Shown here: positions 33,488 through 33,688 of the stretch, piece by piece | Layout of the letters: the number at the start of each line of letters is the position of its first letter | How positions within the stretch are numbered: the first letter of the stretch is position 1 | Source: an uncultured bacterium | Lineage (GTDB): Bacteria > Bacillota > Clostridia > Lachnospirales > Lachnospiraceae | DNA: 33,688 bases | Direction of reading: 5' to 3' | Assembly: GCA_947574055.1 (NCBI GenBank) | Contig: CANPIC010000033.1 | Coordinates: 1-33,688 of the forward strand | The notes under the pieces: model-generated | Told to the model about the DNA's origin: nothing | Databases searched by the model: none | Seen by the model: only the letters and a program-made list of their open reading frames with translations | Translations under genes and position numbers: made by a program

Positions 33488-33519
33488 AAGAGTCACGGGC
33501 GGATCTGCCCGTGACTCTT
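33488..33519 (+). terminator. Hairpin after the chemoreceptor gene
   Basis: AAGAGTCACGGGC (33488-33500) and GCCCGTGACTCTT (33507-33519) form a perfect 13-base stem with a six-base loop, 60 bases past the stop. The stem itself ends in TCTT and only a weak T-tract follows, so termination may be partial or work in both directions. Confidence 0.7.
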
Positions 33520-33601
33520 ATGATGCCGGCTTTGTTTTCGCCACTTTTGTAATACTTTAAGTTCATCTGCGAAAAAAATTGAAAAAAATGTAAATTAGGT
33601 G

Positions 33602-33631
33602 TTGACAAATATAGGAAGAAGATGCTAACAT
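33602..33631 (+). promoter_or_regulatory. Promoter of the gene beyond the right edge
   Basis: TTGACA at 33602-33607, an 18-base spacer and an extended -10 (TGCTAACAT, with TAACAT at 33626-33631) form a strong sigma-A promoter pointing out of the window. Confidence 0.65.
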
Positions 33632-33688
33632 GTAATTCCACCGCGGAAAACGAGCGGCGGACAAGCCAGAAAAAAACTGGTAGAAAAA
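33632..33688 (+). other. Start of a structured 5' leader, cut by right edge
   Basis: After the promoter at 33602 the RNA would contain CCGC/GCGG-type complementary pieces (33642-33660) and CCAG-A7-CTGG (about 33665-33681). No known riboswitch consensus was recognised in the ~57 bases available. Confidence 0.3.

Noticed and set aside
32124..33641. A 505-codon open frame on the minus strand across the chemoreceptor gene
   Set aside because: It mirrors the codon bias of the real chemoreceptor gene; its Cys/His/Phe-rich translation matches no family.
1..33688. CRISPR arrays, tRNA, rRNA, insertion sequences, prophage genes
   Set aside because: No regular direct repeats, RNA gene signatures, transposase motifs or phage structural genes were seen on reading both strands.

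Overview
The window looks like chromosomal DNA of an anaerobic Clostridia bacterium, most likely Lachnospiraceae. The pointers are strong AGGAGG ribosome sites, sigma-A type promoters, many AraC/LacI/MerR/HxlR regulators, sugar ABC genes, DUF4179-like and DUF4358-like proteins, DHHW/MBOAT genes and a PHP-type histidinol phosphatase. The species cannot be fixed from sequence alone. No tRNA, rRNA, CRISPR array, insertion sequence or transposase gene was seen.

Layout. Positions 1-896 are A+T-rich and decayed: the tail of an unidentified gene, then a broken nitroreductase. Positions 897-3700 are a sugar locus: a PocR-AraC regulator divergent from an intact fucose/arabinose-type isomerase, followed by the ruin of its FGGY kinase. 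Positions 3750-9110 are small accessory genes: an AraC-GNAT fusion overlapping a MATE pump, an HxlR repressor, a radical SAM protein followed by a dead second copy of itself, an odd protein carrying the decarboxylase-type motif IGGADGPTSIF, and a small membrane protein. Positions 9138-12287 hold a complete type III restriction (Res) subunit with no Mod partner in the window. Positions 12284-13065 (minus) are a ferredoxin plus a membrane Fe-S protein, lying behind a LacI regulator.

Positions 13109-18831 form a LacI-controlled import locus: a divergent LacI gene, a CAAGCGCTTG operator-like palindrome, a cytoplasmic SGNH esterase, and a ribose-type permease, ATPase and binding lipoprotein. The natural reading is uptake of an acylated sugar that is de-esterified inside the cell. 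Next comes a MerR regulator broken by one extra base, with an intact palindrome at its promoter.

Positions 19955-28983 are envelope-related: an ECF sigma factor with a membrane-anchored partner, a class D beta-lactamase lipoprotein, then a five-gene block (lipoprotein, MBOAT, DHHW, MBOAT, SGNH) ending in a clear terminator. The block contains two MBOAT acyltransferases, each followed by its own extracytoplasmic SGNH-like partner, which suggests two coupled acylation modules for a surface polymer. It is the best candidate here for an undescribed system. The remainder is a second MATE pump, a histidinol-phosphatase, a chemoreceptor with its own promoter, and a strong promoter with a structured leader cut by the right edge.
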